A DNA stretch of 33,547 nt from an uncultured Clostridia bacterium (GTDB lineage: Bacteria; Bacillota; Clostridia; Christensenellales; Borkfalkiaceae). A program made the translations under genes and the position numbers. Under the pieces are notes generated by a model. That model saw only the letters and a list, made by a program, of their open reading frames with translations, did not search any database and was not told the origin of the DNA. The DNA is taken from assembly GCA_934249265.1 (NCBI GenBank), contig CAKQKQ010000008.1, positions 1 to 33,547 on the forward strand, written 5' to 3'. Below, piece by piece: positions 6,977-15,522 of the stretch (its first letter is position 1; each line of letters opens with the position of its first letter).

Positions 6977-7231
6977 ATTTTTTAATTTTACGTATTTAAG
7001 TTTGGTCGCGTTGCCACCCCTTATGTGCCTTTCGGACAAGTTTTTACAAATCACTTTTCGCACGCTTTTATACAAGTCGAAGTCAAGATATTTCAGTTTT
7101 TCGGTCATATCGCTATGCACGGTGGACTTACCCACCCCGAAAACCGCCGACGCACCTCTTAAAGTATCGCCGCTTTTAATTATGTACTCCGCTTCTTTAA
7201 AAACTCTGCGTTTTATTTCGTCGCTATACAA
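6950..7231 (-). CDS. spoIIID: Sporulation transcriptional regulator SpoIIID
   Basis: DNA-binding regulator of mother-cell gene expression during endospore formation. The 93 residues match SpoIIID: YIIKSGDTLRGASAVFGVGKSTVHSDMTEKL forms the helix-turn-helix (about 16-46), and the diagnostic ERHIRGGNATKLKY follows at 67-80. The start is TTG at 7231, seven bases after a clear GAGGG ribosome site; no nearby ATG fits. The C-terminal residues are encoded by the arm of an intrinsic terminator. A CATAACAT element upstream loosely recalls a SigE -10 box, which would suit a mother-cell gene, but I cannot confirm it. Its presence argues that the organism forms endospores. Confidence 0.95.
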   Translation of the reverse strand: MYSDEIKRRVFKEAEYIIKSGDTLRGASAVFGVGKSTVHSDMTEKLKYLDFDLYKSVRKVICKNLSERHIRGGNATKLKYVKLKNMQKRSVLK

Positions 7232-7433
7232 TTTTTTCCCTCTTTAATATATGTTATGAAAGAAAAAATCATATAATTACTTAATTACTCGTTTTTCGAC
7301 AAATTAATGAAAATTAATCTATTGCCGTTTTAATATGACGGCGTCATTTTACAGTTTTCAGTGTCGCATTTAGATGCTTTGCTTTAAAAATTCGACACAC
7401 GCACCGCATAAAGTGTTGCCTTAGCACCGCCCG

Positions 7434-9068
7434 TCAACTCTTTAAAAAGTCAGTCACGCCTTTACCGGATAAATATTTACCCAAAATCAAATTAAACCCG
7501 TTGAAAATCAAAGCAAGAGCGATAAAACTAAAGTAAGTGGCGGGCAAACCAAGTATTCCCGTAACCATAATAATGCACGCCAAAATTATACTAATCGGTA
7601 TGAAAATAAACATTCCCGCAAGCACGCAAATCGTAGATGCCGCACCTCTTTTTATCACTTCTACTGCGCTTTGCCAATCGTAATTGTGCTTTTTAATGTT
7701 GACGAAAAGCCCGAACATCGCCGACGTAACGCAATAACTCACGCTCGCGATTATACACAAAATTATTTCGATGACGTTCATTTTTAACGCCACGCCGAAC
7801 ACCACGCACGACACAACGGTCGGCAAAACGGTAATAATTAAATTGAGTCTTATTTTCGCCTTAAACACCTCTTTCGGGTCGACGGGCAAACTTTTGATTA
7901 TCCACACCGACTTACCCTCGATCGATATCGACGAACCGCAATAATAGCACATTCCCACGCACAATATAGGTATGAGCGGAATAAACGATTTTGCGTAATC
8001 AAGCATTGCGACAAGAGCCTTATAATCCTCTTCGCTTTGCGCCGTTTTGTCAATTTCGGAGACACCGTTTAACTTAATCGCGACAAGAACGGTCAAAATT
8101 ACAAGCATAACCGCACCCATCGCGCTGTTTAAAACATACCCCGGAGTGTTTATCCATTTGCCGAATTCTCTCTTTAAAAGCACTTTGCCGCTTGTGGAAG
8201 ATTTAACCTCGACAACTTTGCCGCCGCCCGATTTTTTATACATAATCGCGCGGTTGATTTTAGTGTAAAACTTGCTTATTAAAAACATATACAAGCAAAG
8301 TATCACTATCGACAAACCGGCGAAAATTAAAAATTTTATTACGTCAAACCTCACTATTCCGTTTGCGTATAAATCGGCAACGGGATATACGTTTGCAATT
8401 TTTGAGGCGATCGAAGTGATTATTTCGGCGTTGTCGCCCGACATCATAAACACAAACACAAAGTACGCCGCCATAAACACAAACGACAAAATCACACTCA
8501 ACACGTTGCTCTTTTTAAATCTCGCGGCAAACACGGCAACCACAGTGCCGACCGCCAACCCGAGCGCAACGGGCAACGCGGGCGAAAGCAAAATTCCTAC
8601 CGCCGTACGCAAATAAAACCCAATACCCGAACGCGACAACACTCCGTAAACGACGCTTACGGGTGCGACGAACAATATAAAATATACAAGATTTTCCAAG
8701 TATACATAAGTAAGTTTCGCCAAAACCACGTTTTTATTTTTTACGGGTAAAGCGCAAGTCGTTTCGTAATCGGCAAACCCGAATACAACGCCGTTTGCGT
8801 TTCTCAACGCTTGGAAAAACACGATAATCGAGGTGACCGCAACCATAATCGCGGGAGCGTATCTCTCTTCGCCCGTGTTTTTAAGGCTTTCAAAAAACAT
8901 AAAACCGTATAACGCCGACATAAACGCGACGATGCAGCCGATTATGACGATGCCCGTTATAGACGCACCCAATTTTTTCTTTGCCGACTTATCTTTATTG
9001 TGCAAAGCCTTGTTTATGCCGAAAAGTCTCAACGATTCGGCTTTTAAAAGGGTAAAATATTCGTTCAT
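7434..9068 (-). CDS. ABC-2 type exporter permease
   Basis: Large polytopic membrane protein (544 residues) with about twelve hydrophobic segments in two blocks separated by a cytoplasmic stretch (residues ~280-300, KSGGGKVVEVKSSTSGKVLLKREFGKW). It belongs to the broad group of ABC-2-like permeases that pair with a CcmA-type ATPase. The start overlaps the ATPase stop by four bases (ATGA) and has its own GGAGG site, so the two are translated together. The charged N-terminus before the first helix is usual for this group. Possible roles are export of a lipid, peptide or antibiotic, but nothing here fixes the substrate. The regulatory site upstream of the operon suggests induction by a signal. 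Confidence 0.8.
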   Translation of the reverse strand: MNEYFTLLKAESLRLFGINKALHNKDKSAKKKLGASITGIVIIGCIVAFMSALYGFMFFESLKNTGEERYAPAIMVAVTSIIVFFQALRNANGVVFGFADYETTCALPVKNKNVVLAKLTYVYLENLVYFILFVAPVSVVYGVLSRSGIGFYLRTAVGILLSPALPVALGLAVGTVVAVFAARFKKSNVLSVILSFVFMAAYFVFVFMMSGDNAEIITSIASKIANVYPVADLYANGIVRFDVIKFLIFAGLSIVILCLYMFLISKFYTKINRAIMYKKSGGGKVVEVKSSTSGKVLLKREFGKWINTPGYVLNSAMGAVMLVILTVLVAIKLNGVSEIDKTAQSEEDYKALVAMLDYAKSFIPLIPILCVGMCYYCGSSISIEGKSVWIIKSLPVDPKEVFKAKIRLNLIITVLPTVVSCVVFGVALKMNVIEIILCIIASVSYCVTSAMFGLFVNIKKHNYDWQSAVEVIKRGAASTICVLAGMFIFIPISIILACIIMVTGILGLPATYFSFIALALIFNGFNLILGKYLSGKGVTDFLKS

Positions 9069-9832
9069 TTTACCTCCGAGCCGTCAGCGACAAAATTATT
9101 TATCGGATTTGCGATTGAAATGTTTACACCCTCTTGTTCGAGGAAAATTTGTTCGAGAGACTTATCGCCGAGCACCTCTTCGGTTTTGCCCGAAACAATG
9201 AGTTTTCCGTCTTTGATTATCGCGATTTTGTTGCAAAGTTTTTGCGCCACGTCAAGCACGTGCGTGGAAAAGAAAATCGCCCCGCCCGCCTTGCAAATTT
9301 CGTACATTTCGCATTTAAGTACGTACGCCGCCTTGGGGTCGAGCCCAACGAACGGTTCGTCCATTATTATGATTTTCGGCTTATGTATAAGCGCGGAAAT
9401 GATCGCAAGTTTTTGCTTCATTCCGTGCGAGTACGAAGAAATCAAATCGCCCAAGTTGCCGAGTATTTCAAAAGCCTCGGCGTATTTGTTTATGGAAAAT
9501 TTCATCTCGTCTTGAGGAATTTTAAACACGTTGCCGATAAATTCAAGGTATTGCATACCCGTCATATAATCGTATAAATCGGGATTATCGGGAAGGTACG
9601 CAAACGTTTTTTTGCACTCGAGCGGCTCTTTTTTTATGGACTTGCCGTCGATATAAATATCCCCCTCTTCAAAATCGAGTATGCCGACAATACATTTAAT
9701 CGTGGTCGATTTACCCGCTCCGTTGTGACCGATAAAGCCGTAAATATCTCCCCCGTCTACCTTTAAAGACAGCCCGTTTACCGCTACTTTTCCGCCCTTG
9801 TATACCTTTTTTAAATTGTTTATTTCGAGCAT
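9065..9832 (-). CDS. ABC exporter ATP-binding protein (CcmA-like)
   Basis: ATPase partner of the downstream ABC-2 permease. From ATG 9832 it has 255 residues, with Walker A GHNGAGKS (35-42), Q-loop region FAYLPDNPDLYDYMTGMQYLEF, signature SYSHGMKQKLAI (from 133, with SHGMKQ in place of SGGQQ as is common in this family), Walker B PKIIIMDEPFVGLDP, and STHVLD. The longer frame to 9892 is rejected because it overlaps the -35 box and because ATG 9832 has an AAAGGAGAG ribosome site. It is the first gene of a two-gene operon and sits directly behind a palindromic operator. Confidence 0.93.
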   Translation of the reverse strand: MLEINNLKKVYKGGKVAVNGLSLKVDGGDIYGFIGHNGAGKSTTIKCIVGILDFEEGDIYIDGKSIKKEPLECKKTFAYLPDNPDLYDYMTGMQYLEFIGNVFKIPQDEMKFSINKYAEAFEILGNLGDLISSYSHGMKQKLAIISALIHKPKIIIMDEPFVGLDPKAAYVLKCEMYEICKAGGAIFFSTHVLDVAQKLCNKIAIIKDGKLIVSGKTEEVLGDKSLEQIFLEQEGVNISIANPINNFVADGSEVK

Positions 9833-9853
9833 CTTACTCTCCTTTAATATGGT

Positions 9854-9872
9854 TGATATCAAAATGATATCA
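9854..9872 (-). promoter_or_regulatory. Palindromic operator of the ABC-2 operon
   Basis: Two copies of the 8-bp palindrome TGATATCA separated by AAA (9854-9861 and 9865-9872). The site overlaps the -10 box, so binding there would block RNA polymerase. No regulator gene lies beside it. Confidence 0.7.
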
Positions 9873-9892
9873 TTTAATCGCCGTTTTGTCAA
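9864..9892 (-). promoter_or_regulatory. SigA-type promoter of the ABC-2 exporter operon
   Basis: -35 TTGACA (9887-9892) and -10 TATCAT (9864-9869), 17-bp spacing. The -10 box is part of the TGATATCA operator. Confidence 0.72.
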
Positions 9893-10073
9893 CGATATAT
9901 TAAAAATAAATTACTTTAAGATATATATTTTACATAATAGGCTATGCGGCATTTATGCCGACCGATTCGTTTATTATATGATTCAAATTTGCAAAAGCAA
10001 ACGTTTTTCTTAAACTTTTTCTTGCGTTCACACTAAATTAGTCGTCTATTTTTTATTGATTTAACTAAAAAAC

Positions 10074-10111
10074 TGTCAATTTTACGCAATACGTATTACA
10101 TAAACGTGACA
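10074..10111. repeat. 38-bp palindromic element, copy 3
   Basis: Centred at 10092/10093, arms beginning TGTCA and ending TGACA. It lies about 60 bp 3' of the YihY-family gene. Confidence 0.87.
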
Positions 10112-10172
10112 ATTTACAACTTTACAACAATAAATTATTCGCCGATAACTTCAATGTAGCAAACGGCAAATT

Positions 10173-11069
10173 TCAGCGTTTTCTTTTGGTTGTTTTTTGC
10201 TTTTCCTCGCCGAAAGTTTCGTTTTTACCGAAAACGTAATACCCTATAATTTCGCCCATTACAAACGCTTGCGACATTAAATTTACCCAAAACAAAAACA
10301 CTATAAAAAACGCAGCCGTGCCGTAAGTTTTTGTAAAATCGGCAAAATAATTGCAATAAAACGCAAACCCGACCGAAAAGATAGCCCAAAGCATAAGCGT
10401 GATTAAACTACCGCAAAAAACGTCGCTGATTTTTATTTTAAACGGGCAAACTACTTTATTAATAATTATAAGCGAAGCAAGCAAAATCGCCGAAATCGAA
10501 AGGTATAATATAACCGTTTGCAATACTGCAAATTTTCTTTTAAAGCCGCCGAAAATCAGCACGCCCAAAGTGCCCGCCAAAACGCACGCCACTATCGCAA
10601 ACACGCAAAAAAGCGACAGCAAAACCGCAATTATTCTCGCCATAAAAGCCTTTTTGACGCGTTTTGCGCCGTAAATTATTTCGCCGCTTTTAAGTATATG
10701 GAAAAACATTTTCGACGAAGAATACAGCGTTGCGATTATAAAAGTGAGCGTAACCCTCTTTTCTCCCGACGACGCCGCGTTTAAAATATATTTAATCGAC
10801 TCGTTTAATATACCGAAATTCACCCTATCGCGCACGTAAGACACGTCGATTTTTAAAAGTGACAAAAAATATACGCACAAATAAGCAAAAGGAATCGCCC
10901 CGAGCGCGCAAAAAAACGATATCGCACCCGCCAAAGTAGACGATTTTTTATCGGACAATAACTCGAATATGCGTTTAATCGATTTTACGGGTTTAACCTC
11001 GGCATAGTTTATCATATCGTATAAAGTTTGTGTATTTAATTTACTATTATTCCGTTCCGCTTTACGCAA
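10173..11069 (-). CDS. YihY/BrkB-family membrane protein
   Basis: Polytopic membrane protein of 298 residues in the YihY (formerly RNase BN/BrkB) family. About six helices are visible. The STLAGAISFFCALGAIPFAYL region corresponds to the AAslAYYfllSlfP helix of the family, and KTYGTAAFFIVFLFWVNLMSQAFVMGEIIGYY near the C-terminus matches the conserved YG-x-l...f.lWly...ilLlGael block. The tail is lysine/arginine rich. TTG 11069 is the upstream start; ATG 11015 (MINYAEVKPVKS) is an alternative that leaves the usual 20-residue lead, and neither has a strong ribosome site. The biochemical function of the family is not settled. It stands alone between two palindromic-element or spacer regions. Confidence 0.82.
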   Translation of the reverse strand: MRKAERNNSKLNTQTLYDMINYAEVKPVKSIKRIFELLSDKKSSTLAGAISFFCALGAIPFAYLCVYFLSLLKIDVSYVRDRVNFGILNESIKYILNAASSGEKRVTLTFIIATLYSSSKMFFHILKSGEIIYGAKRVKKAFMARIIAVLLSLFCVFAIVACVLAGTLGVLIFGGFKRKFAVLQTVILYLSISAILLASLIIINKVVCPFKIKISDVFCGSLITLMLWAIFSVGFAFYCNYFADFTKTYGTAAFFIVFLFWVNLMSQAFVMGEIIGYYVFGKNETFGEEKQKTTKRKR

Positions 11070-11412
11070 ACTTTTCGCAAAATTTTAAACATACCGCCAC
11101 GAAAAACGCCACACGCAAACGCACCACAAACAGTATCAAACCCAATAAGACCATATAATCGTACTCAACAAAGTTTATTCCCCACCCGACAACTCAACCA
11201 TACTTCTATCATTATTATATATTGCAAACATTTATCCACGCCACAAACGCCGCACGCAAACTCCCCATAAAACAACAAACACACTTCAAACAAACGCACT
11301 ATATAAAAATACCACACGCCACAAACACTCCCTCAAAACCCACACACTCGCCGCAAACAAAACAACCCCTCAAACACACCACACCCACTCCACCACACCT
11401 CTCAAACACCAT
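11070..11412. other. G-depleted spacer
   Basis: Roughly 340 bp in which the plus strand is almost only A, C and T, rich in CACAAACGCC, CAAACAC and CTCAAACACC micro-repeats. A plus-strand frame at 11222-11416 exists only because G-containing stops are rare. No promoter, RNA or gene is supported. The skew fits minus being the leading strand. Confidence 0.5.
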
Positions 11413-11446
11413 ATAAAAACGGCTCTTGCAAAACCGCAAGAGCCGT
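11413..11446 (-). terminator. Intrinsic terminator of the purine permease
   Basis: Perfect 11-bp stem (11419-11429 ACGGCTCTTGC with 11436-11446). On the minus strand it is followed by TTTTTATA. It lies about 25 bp after the permease stop codon. Confidence 0.88.
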
Positions 11447-11471
11447 CAAAATTTTTAGTTTTTATTTTCTA

Positions 11472-12947
11472 CTATGTGAGTAAGAACGTTGCCGTGTAAA
11501 TAGCACCGATAACCCAAGTAGGAACGCTGATTTCTTTTGCTTTTCCCGTGCAAATCATTACGAAGCAGTACACAAGAATACCCATACCGATACCCTTGCT
11601 GATGCTGTAACCAAGGCACATAACGATCAACGTGAAGAAAGCAACAATTGCTTCGATAGGATTAGTCCAATCGATTTTAGCAACGGAGTTCATCATAAGG
11701 ATACCAACCCAAATAAGAGCGGAAGCCGTAGCGCATCTGGGTACTAATTCAGCGATAGGCGAAAGGAACATTGCAAGAATAAACATTACGCCCGTAACCA
11801 AAGCAGTGAAACCCGTTTTACCGCCGGCAGCAACACCCGCAGAAGATTCAACGAAAGTAGTAACTGTAGAAGTTCCAACAACTGCGCCTACGCAAGTTGC
11901 CACAGCGTCAGCCATCATGGACTTATTCATATTTAACGGAGTTCCGTTTTCGTCTAACAAGTTACCACGAGCGCATGCGCCGTACAAAGTTCCGATAGTA
12001 TCGAACATATCGATCATGCAAAGTGAAAGCGCGGTAGTGATGATAAGAAGAACAAGTCCGCCCTTAGTTCCGCTGTAACCGGAGAAATTGAAACCATCGG
12101 TAAATACTTTACCTGCGCTTTGAGTTCCCCAATCTTTGAAAGCATTGAAGGGGTTAGACCACTTAATCGTTGCCAAAACGTCCGAAGCACCTACATATCC
12201 GCACAATTTAGCAATAACAACAGCAACATAGAACAAAACTGCAGAACTTAAAAGACCCCAAAGAATAGAACCTTTTACTTTTTTATGCTCTAATACAGCG
12301 ATAATCAAAACGCCGACTATTGCAACTACAGCGGGAAGCGCGCCAACTATCGATCCGTTTTCAACGCCTACAAAACGAGTGTTTTTAGATAAAATATTGA
12401 AAGATGCGAATGTAACTAAAGTAGAACCGTCGTTTACGATTACGCCCGCTTGTTGGAAACCGATGAAAGCAATGAATAAGCCGATACCTACGCCGATCGC
12501 CTTTCTAACTGCTTCGGGAATAGCCGCAAAAATTTGTTTTCTTAAACCTGTTACCGTTAAAAGAATGAAGATAACGCCGTCGATAAGAGTGAACATCATA
12601 CAGTTGGCATAAGTAAGACCCGTTCCGTTTAACATAAGAGTATAAACGATAAACGCATTGATACCCATACCCGACGCTTGTGCAAGAGGCATTTTAGCGA
12701 GGAACGCCATTAAAAGAGTACCTACGATTGCACCGATTGCCGTAGCGATATAAGCCGCGCCGTAAGAAATACCCATCCAACCTTCAGAGAACATGCCTGC
12801 GTTTACCATCAAAATGTAAACCATTGCCATAAAGGTAGTAATGCCCGCAATAACTTCCGTTTTTACGGTGCTGCCCATTTTCGTTACGCCGAAAAATTCG
12901 TCGAGTTTGCCGACTTTCTTTTCGGAAACGTTTTGATTGTTTTCCAT
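11472..12947 (-). CDS. NCS2-family purine permease (guanine/hypoxanthine, AzgA/PbuG type)
   Basis: Proton-coupled uptake of purine bases across the membrane. The 491 residues have the AzgA-subfamily hallmarks: GITTFMAMVYILMVNAGMF near the N-terminus, SGMGINAFIVYT, DMFDTIGTLYG, and TTFVESSAGVAAGGKTGFTA in the substrate region, with about 12-14 helices. The gene is preceded by a guanine-class riboswitch and terminator, which independently supports guanine/hypoxanthine as substrate. Excess guanine should stop transcription before the gene. The ribosome site AAAGGAGAG is ten bases before ATG 12947. Base use (many A/T-ending but well-spread codons) is unlike some neighbours and suggests high expression. 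It is transcribed alone. Confidence 0.93.
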   Translation of the reverse strand: MENNQNVSEKKVGKLDEFFGVTKMGSTVKTEVIAGITTFMAMVYILMVNAGMFSEGWMGISYGAAYIATAIGAIVGTLLMAFLAKMPLAQASGMGINAFIVYTLMLNGTGLTYANCMMFTLIDGVIFILLTVTGLRKQIFAAIPEAVRKAIGVGIGLFIAFIGFQQAGVIVNDGSTLVTFASFNILSKNTRFVGVENGSIVGALPAVVAIVGVLIIAVLEHKKVKGSILWGLLSSAVLFYVAVVIAKLCGYVGASDVLATIKWSNPFNAFKDWGTQSAGKVFTDGFNFSGYSGTKGGLVLLIITTALSLCMIDMFDTIGTLYGACARGNLLDENGTPLNMNKSMMADAVATCVGAVVGTSTVTTFVESSAGVAAGGKTGFTALVTGVMFILAMFLSPIAELVPRCATASALIWVGILMMNSVAKIDWTNPIEAIVAFFTLIVMCLGYSISKGIGMGILVYCFVMICTGKAKEISVPTWVIGAIYTATFLLT

Positions 12948-13058
12948 GATAGAAACTCTCCTTTAAAAAATTTTTTTCTTTATTTATCGCGGCGTTGCGC
13001 CGAGATTTACTTAATTTATGCTTTATTACAGTTTTCTTTAAAAAACCGCTTTGGCTAT

Positions 13059-13110
13059 AAAAAATAAAAAAACGCAGAATTTTTTTGCAATAGCAATAAA
13101 ATTCTACGTT
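13059..13110 (-). terminator. Riboswitch expression-platform terminator
   Basis: On the minus strand, an ACGTAGAATTTT arm (from 13109 down) pairs with AAAATTCTGCGT, followed by TTTTTTATTTTTT. It lies 30 nt 3' of the purine aptamer and before the permease start, so it is the likely off-switch. Confidence 0.82.
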
Positions 13111-13138
13111 GAAAATCCCGTAAAAGCAAGAATTCAAA

Positions 13139-13199
13139 CAATAGAGGTTCATTTGCGGTGAACCGTAGAAACGCGCAACCGTATTATGCGCATATATTG
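13139..13199 (-). promoter_or_regulatory. Purine (guanine-class) riboswitch aptamer
   Basis: On the minus strand, P1 is CAATA/TATTG. P2 is GCGCA/TGCGC with loop TAATACGGT, J2/3 is GTTTCTAC, and P3 is GGTTC/GAACC with loop ACCGCAAAT. Loop GG and loop CC can make the kissing contacts of the family. The core pyrimidines are present, and position 74 is C, which predicts guanine rather than adenine. J1/2 is only TAT, one base shorter than usual, and base 73 is T instead of A. It lies between a strong promoter and the purine permease. Confidence 0.88.
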
Positions 13200-13223
13200 C
13201 CGACAAATTTAAATTACACATTG

Positions 13224-13252
13224 ATTATAATTTGAATTTTCGGTTTTGTCAA
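13224..13252 (-). promoter_or_regulatory. SigA-type promoter of the purine permease
   Basis: Full consensus -35 TTGACA (13247-13252) and -10 TATAAT (13224-13229) with 17-bp spacing. Transcription would start about 15-20 nt before the aptamer. Confidence 0.88.
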
Positions 13253-13565
13253 ACAAAAATTACGTGTAAAAAGAAATTTGTCGAAAAATTTTTTGTTTTA
13301 AATTTCACCCGCAGTTTTCTTTCTTTTTGCAAAAAAACGTAAATTACTTAATCGCGCTATCATTATTATATGCCGACGAATTACGGAAATTGCAAACGCC
13401 ATATTTTCGCGTTTTTAATAAAAATTTAAAAACTTTTTATAAAAATTTGAAAACCCTTTACAAAATCCCTCTTGAATATATAATGCCACACTTTATGCGT
13501 TTTGTCAATATCAAAATCGTTTTTTATTTTTATATATAAATAAAAAATTTAACATACATAAATTA

Positions 13566-13605
13566 AAAATTTAGCGCGGCGACTATGAAATCATAGCCGC
13601 CGCGC
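13566..13605 (-). terminator. Terminator hairpin beyond the Na/Pi cotransporter gene
   Basis: A 15-bp arm (13574-13588) pairs with 13591-13605 with one mismatch, very GC-rich at its base (GCGCGGCG). On the minus strand it is followed by TAAATTTTTAATT. It lies about 115 bp after the cotransporter stop. Confidence 0.65.
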
Positions 13606-13668
13606 ATTATAAAAGTATTAAATTATAATTGTTTATCCGTCGTTTTTACCTTTAAAACAAGCAAAAAC

Positions 13669-13706
13669 TGTCAATTTTACGCAATACGTATTTAGTAAAA
13701 CGGTCA
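13669..13706. repeat. 38-bp palindromic element, copy 4
   Basis: Centred at 13687/13688, left arm identical to copy 3. It starts 15 bp 3' of the Na/Pi cotransporter stop codon. Confidence 0.87.
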
Positions 13707-13720
13707 AAAATCGTTTTTAA

Positions 13721-15346
13721 TTAAATATTATCGAAAGCATGGGCGATATAAGTGAGGTGGTCTGCCGCCCTTTCCAAATTTCCTACAAGATTAATAAACA
13801 CGTTTGACGATTGAGGTTTGCACTTACCTTCGTTAAGCCTTTTGATATGGTCGGCGATAAGCGTTTTTCTGTACTCGTCGATTCGGTTTTCGGTTTCGTC
13901 AGCCTTTTCAAGTGCTTGCTTGTTGCGGTTGACAAACGCGTCCATACATTCTAAATGCAACTCTTCGATTTTGCCGTACATATCTTTAAGTTCTTTAATG
14001 ACCGTATCGGAAAATTCGAGGTTGTTTTCGATTTCGTTTCTCGTGTATTTTACGATATTATCGGACAACTCCGAAATTCTCATTATGTCCGAAAGCGACG
14101 CATGCAAAGCGGAAATCATCGCCTCGTCTTTTACGCCTACGTTTTCGGCTGAAACTTTAATTAAGTAGTCTGTGATATCTCTGTAAATAAACGCGATTTC
14201 GTGCAATTTATTGTCTATTTCGTCGGCGACAGTCGAGTCGCTTTCTATAAACGAATTAAACGCAAGCGTAAGCGCGTCCATTGATTTTTCGGTCATTTTT
14301 TCGCACTCGTTGATTACAAGCCCTATTGCGACGCCCGTCGTTTTAAGCACACGCGTATCGAGACCTTCTTGTTTTTTAACACCCGTTTTATCGGGAATAA
14401 TCAGCGTGGCTATCTTGACGAATCCGTCGATAAACCAAACGAACATCAACGTACACACCACGTTGAAGAAAGTGTGGAACATTGCTATTTGCATGGGCGG
14501 TTTTTTAAACCAACTTTCAAACGTTACCGCCATAAAATCTTTCCACAAAAGCAACACGACCATAAAAATCACGCTGCCGATTAAGTTGAACAACAAGTGA
14601 ATAAGCGCAACCCTTTTCGCATTGGCGTTTGTGCCGACGCTGGAAATAAGCGCGGTTACGCAACTACCTATGTTTGAGCCGAGTATAACGTACAAAACGC
14701 AGTTGCCACCCCCGCCGATTATAAGGTTGTTTGCCGACATTGTAATAATAATTGAAGTCAGTGCCGAACTCGACTGCATTATCGCCGTGCTTACTATGCC
14801 GAAAAGCAAAAGTAAAAACGGATTTTTGCACTCGGTAAGCACTCGTTTTATCGTCGCGCTCTCTTGGAAAACCGACATCGACTGACTCATAAACATAAGT
14901 CCCATAAATACGAGACCGAGACCCGAAAGCATCATGCCTATCGTGCGCAATTTTTCTTCTTTTACGATCATCGACATAAATATACCGATAAACGCAAACG
15001 CGATCGCCGAATCAATAATGTTTATCGACTGAAGAGCGACTATGTGCGCCGTAATCGTAGTACCGATATTTGCACCCATAATAATCGCCGTCGCTTGGTA
15101 CAGCGACATAATTCCCGCATTTACAAGACCTATCGTCATTACTGTGGTAATTGCCGAACTCTGCACCATCGCAGTGGAAGCCATGCCTATGCCGACGCCC
15201 AAAAATTTATTTCGCGACGTCTTGTTAAACCAATTTCGCATGCTTCCGGTTGCCATCTTCTCTACGTTTTCGGAGATAAGTTTAAAACCTATCAAAAAGC
15301 CGCCGAGTCCCGCGAGAAGTTTACATACCGCATAAAAATAATCCAT
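13721..15346 (-). CDS. Na+/phosphate cotransporter family protein (NptA-like, PhoU-like C-terminus)
   Basis: Sodium-coupled transporter, probably for phosphate, in the membrane. The 541 residues split into two parts. Residues 1-~320 contain two inverted Na/Pi cotransporter repeats, each with the QSS signature (VQSSAITT at 61-67, MQSSSALTS at 190-198) and GANIGTT/GSNIGS turns. Residues ~345-541 are a mostly helical PhoU-like domain (KTTGVAIGLVINECEKMTEKSMDAL...). A ribosome site AGAGGA precedes ATG 15346. The gene is transcribed alone and is followed by a palindromic repeat and a hairpin. A link to phosphate control is family knowledge, and no pho gene is nearby. Confidence 0.92.
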   Translation of the reverse strand: MDYFYAVCKLLAGLGGFLIGFKLISENVEKMATGSMRNWFNKTSRNKFLGVGIGMASTAMVQSSAITTVMTIGLVNAGIMSLYQATAIIMGANIGTTITAHIVALQSINIIDSAIAFAFIGIFMSMIVKEEKLRTIGMMLSGLGLVFMGLMFMSQSMSVFQESATIKRVLTECKNPFLLLLFGIVSTAIMQSSSALTSIIITMSANNLIIGGGGNCVLYVILGSNIGSCVTALISSVGTNANAKRVALIHLLFNLIGSVIFMVVLLLWKDFMAVTFESWFKKPPMQIAMFHTFFNVVCTLMFVWFIDGFVKIATLIIPDKTGVKKQEGLDTRVLKTTGVAIGLVINECEKMTEKSMDALTLAFNSFIESDSTVADEIDNKLHEIAFIYRDITDYLIKVSAENVGVKDEAMISALHASLSDIMRISELSDNIVKYTRNEIENNLEFSDTVIKELKDMYGKIEELHLECMDAFVNRNKQALEKADETENRIDEYRKTLIADHIKRLNEGKCKPQSSNVFINLVGNLERAADHLTYIAHAFDNI

Positions 15347-15474
15347 TGTATGTCCTCTTTAATATTCTCCTTTAGTGTTTAAACGTTTTTGCCTATCTTA
15401 CGAATATATGTTTTCAGTGTCAGCCTAAATTTTGCATTTTTGGACTGCCCGTTGTTTTTAAAATGAAGTATTTA

Positions 15475-15512
15475 TGCGTTGTTTACGGCATACGTATGCG
15501 GTAAAACCGACA
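15475..15512. repeat. 38-bp palindromic element, copy 5 (divergent)
   Basis: Centred at 15493/15494. The core reads TTTACGGCATACGTATGC, a variant with GGCATAC in place of GCAATAC and matching compensating change on the other arm, so the palindrome is preserved. It lies 3' of the YcxB-like gene. Confidence 0.65.
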
Positions 15513-15522
15513 TATTGAGTTT

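Noticed and set aside
7250..7290. SigE-type promoter for spoIIID (CATAACAT with an upstream ATTATAT)
   Set aside because: Spacing and -35 match are poor; expected from biology of the gene but not supported strongly enough to list.
11222..11416. 64-residue plus-strand frame rich in His, Thr and Pro
   Set aside because: Produced by G-poor DNA that rarely makes stops; no ribosome site, ends in the terminator of the neighbouring gene.
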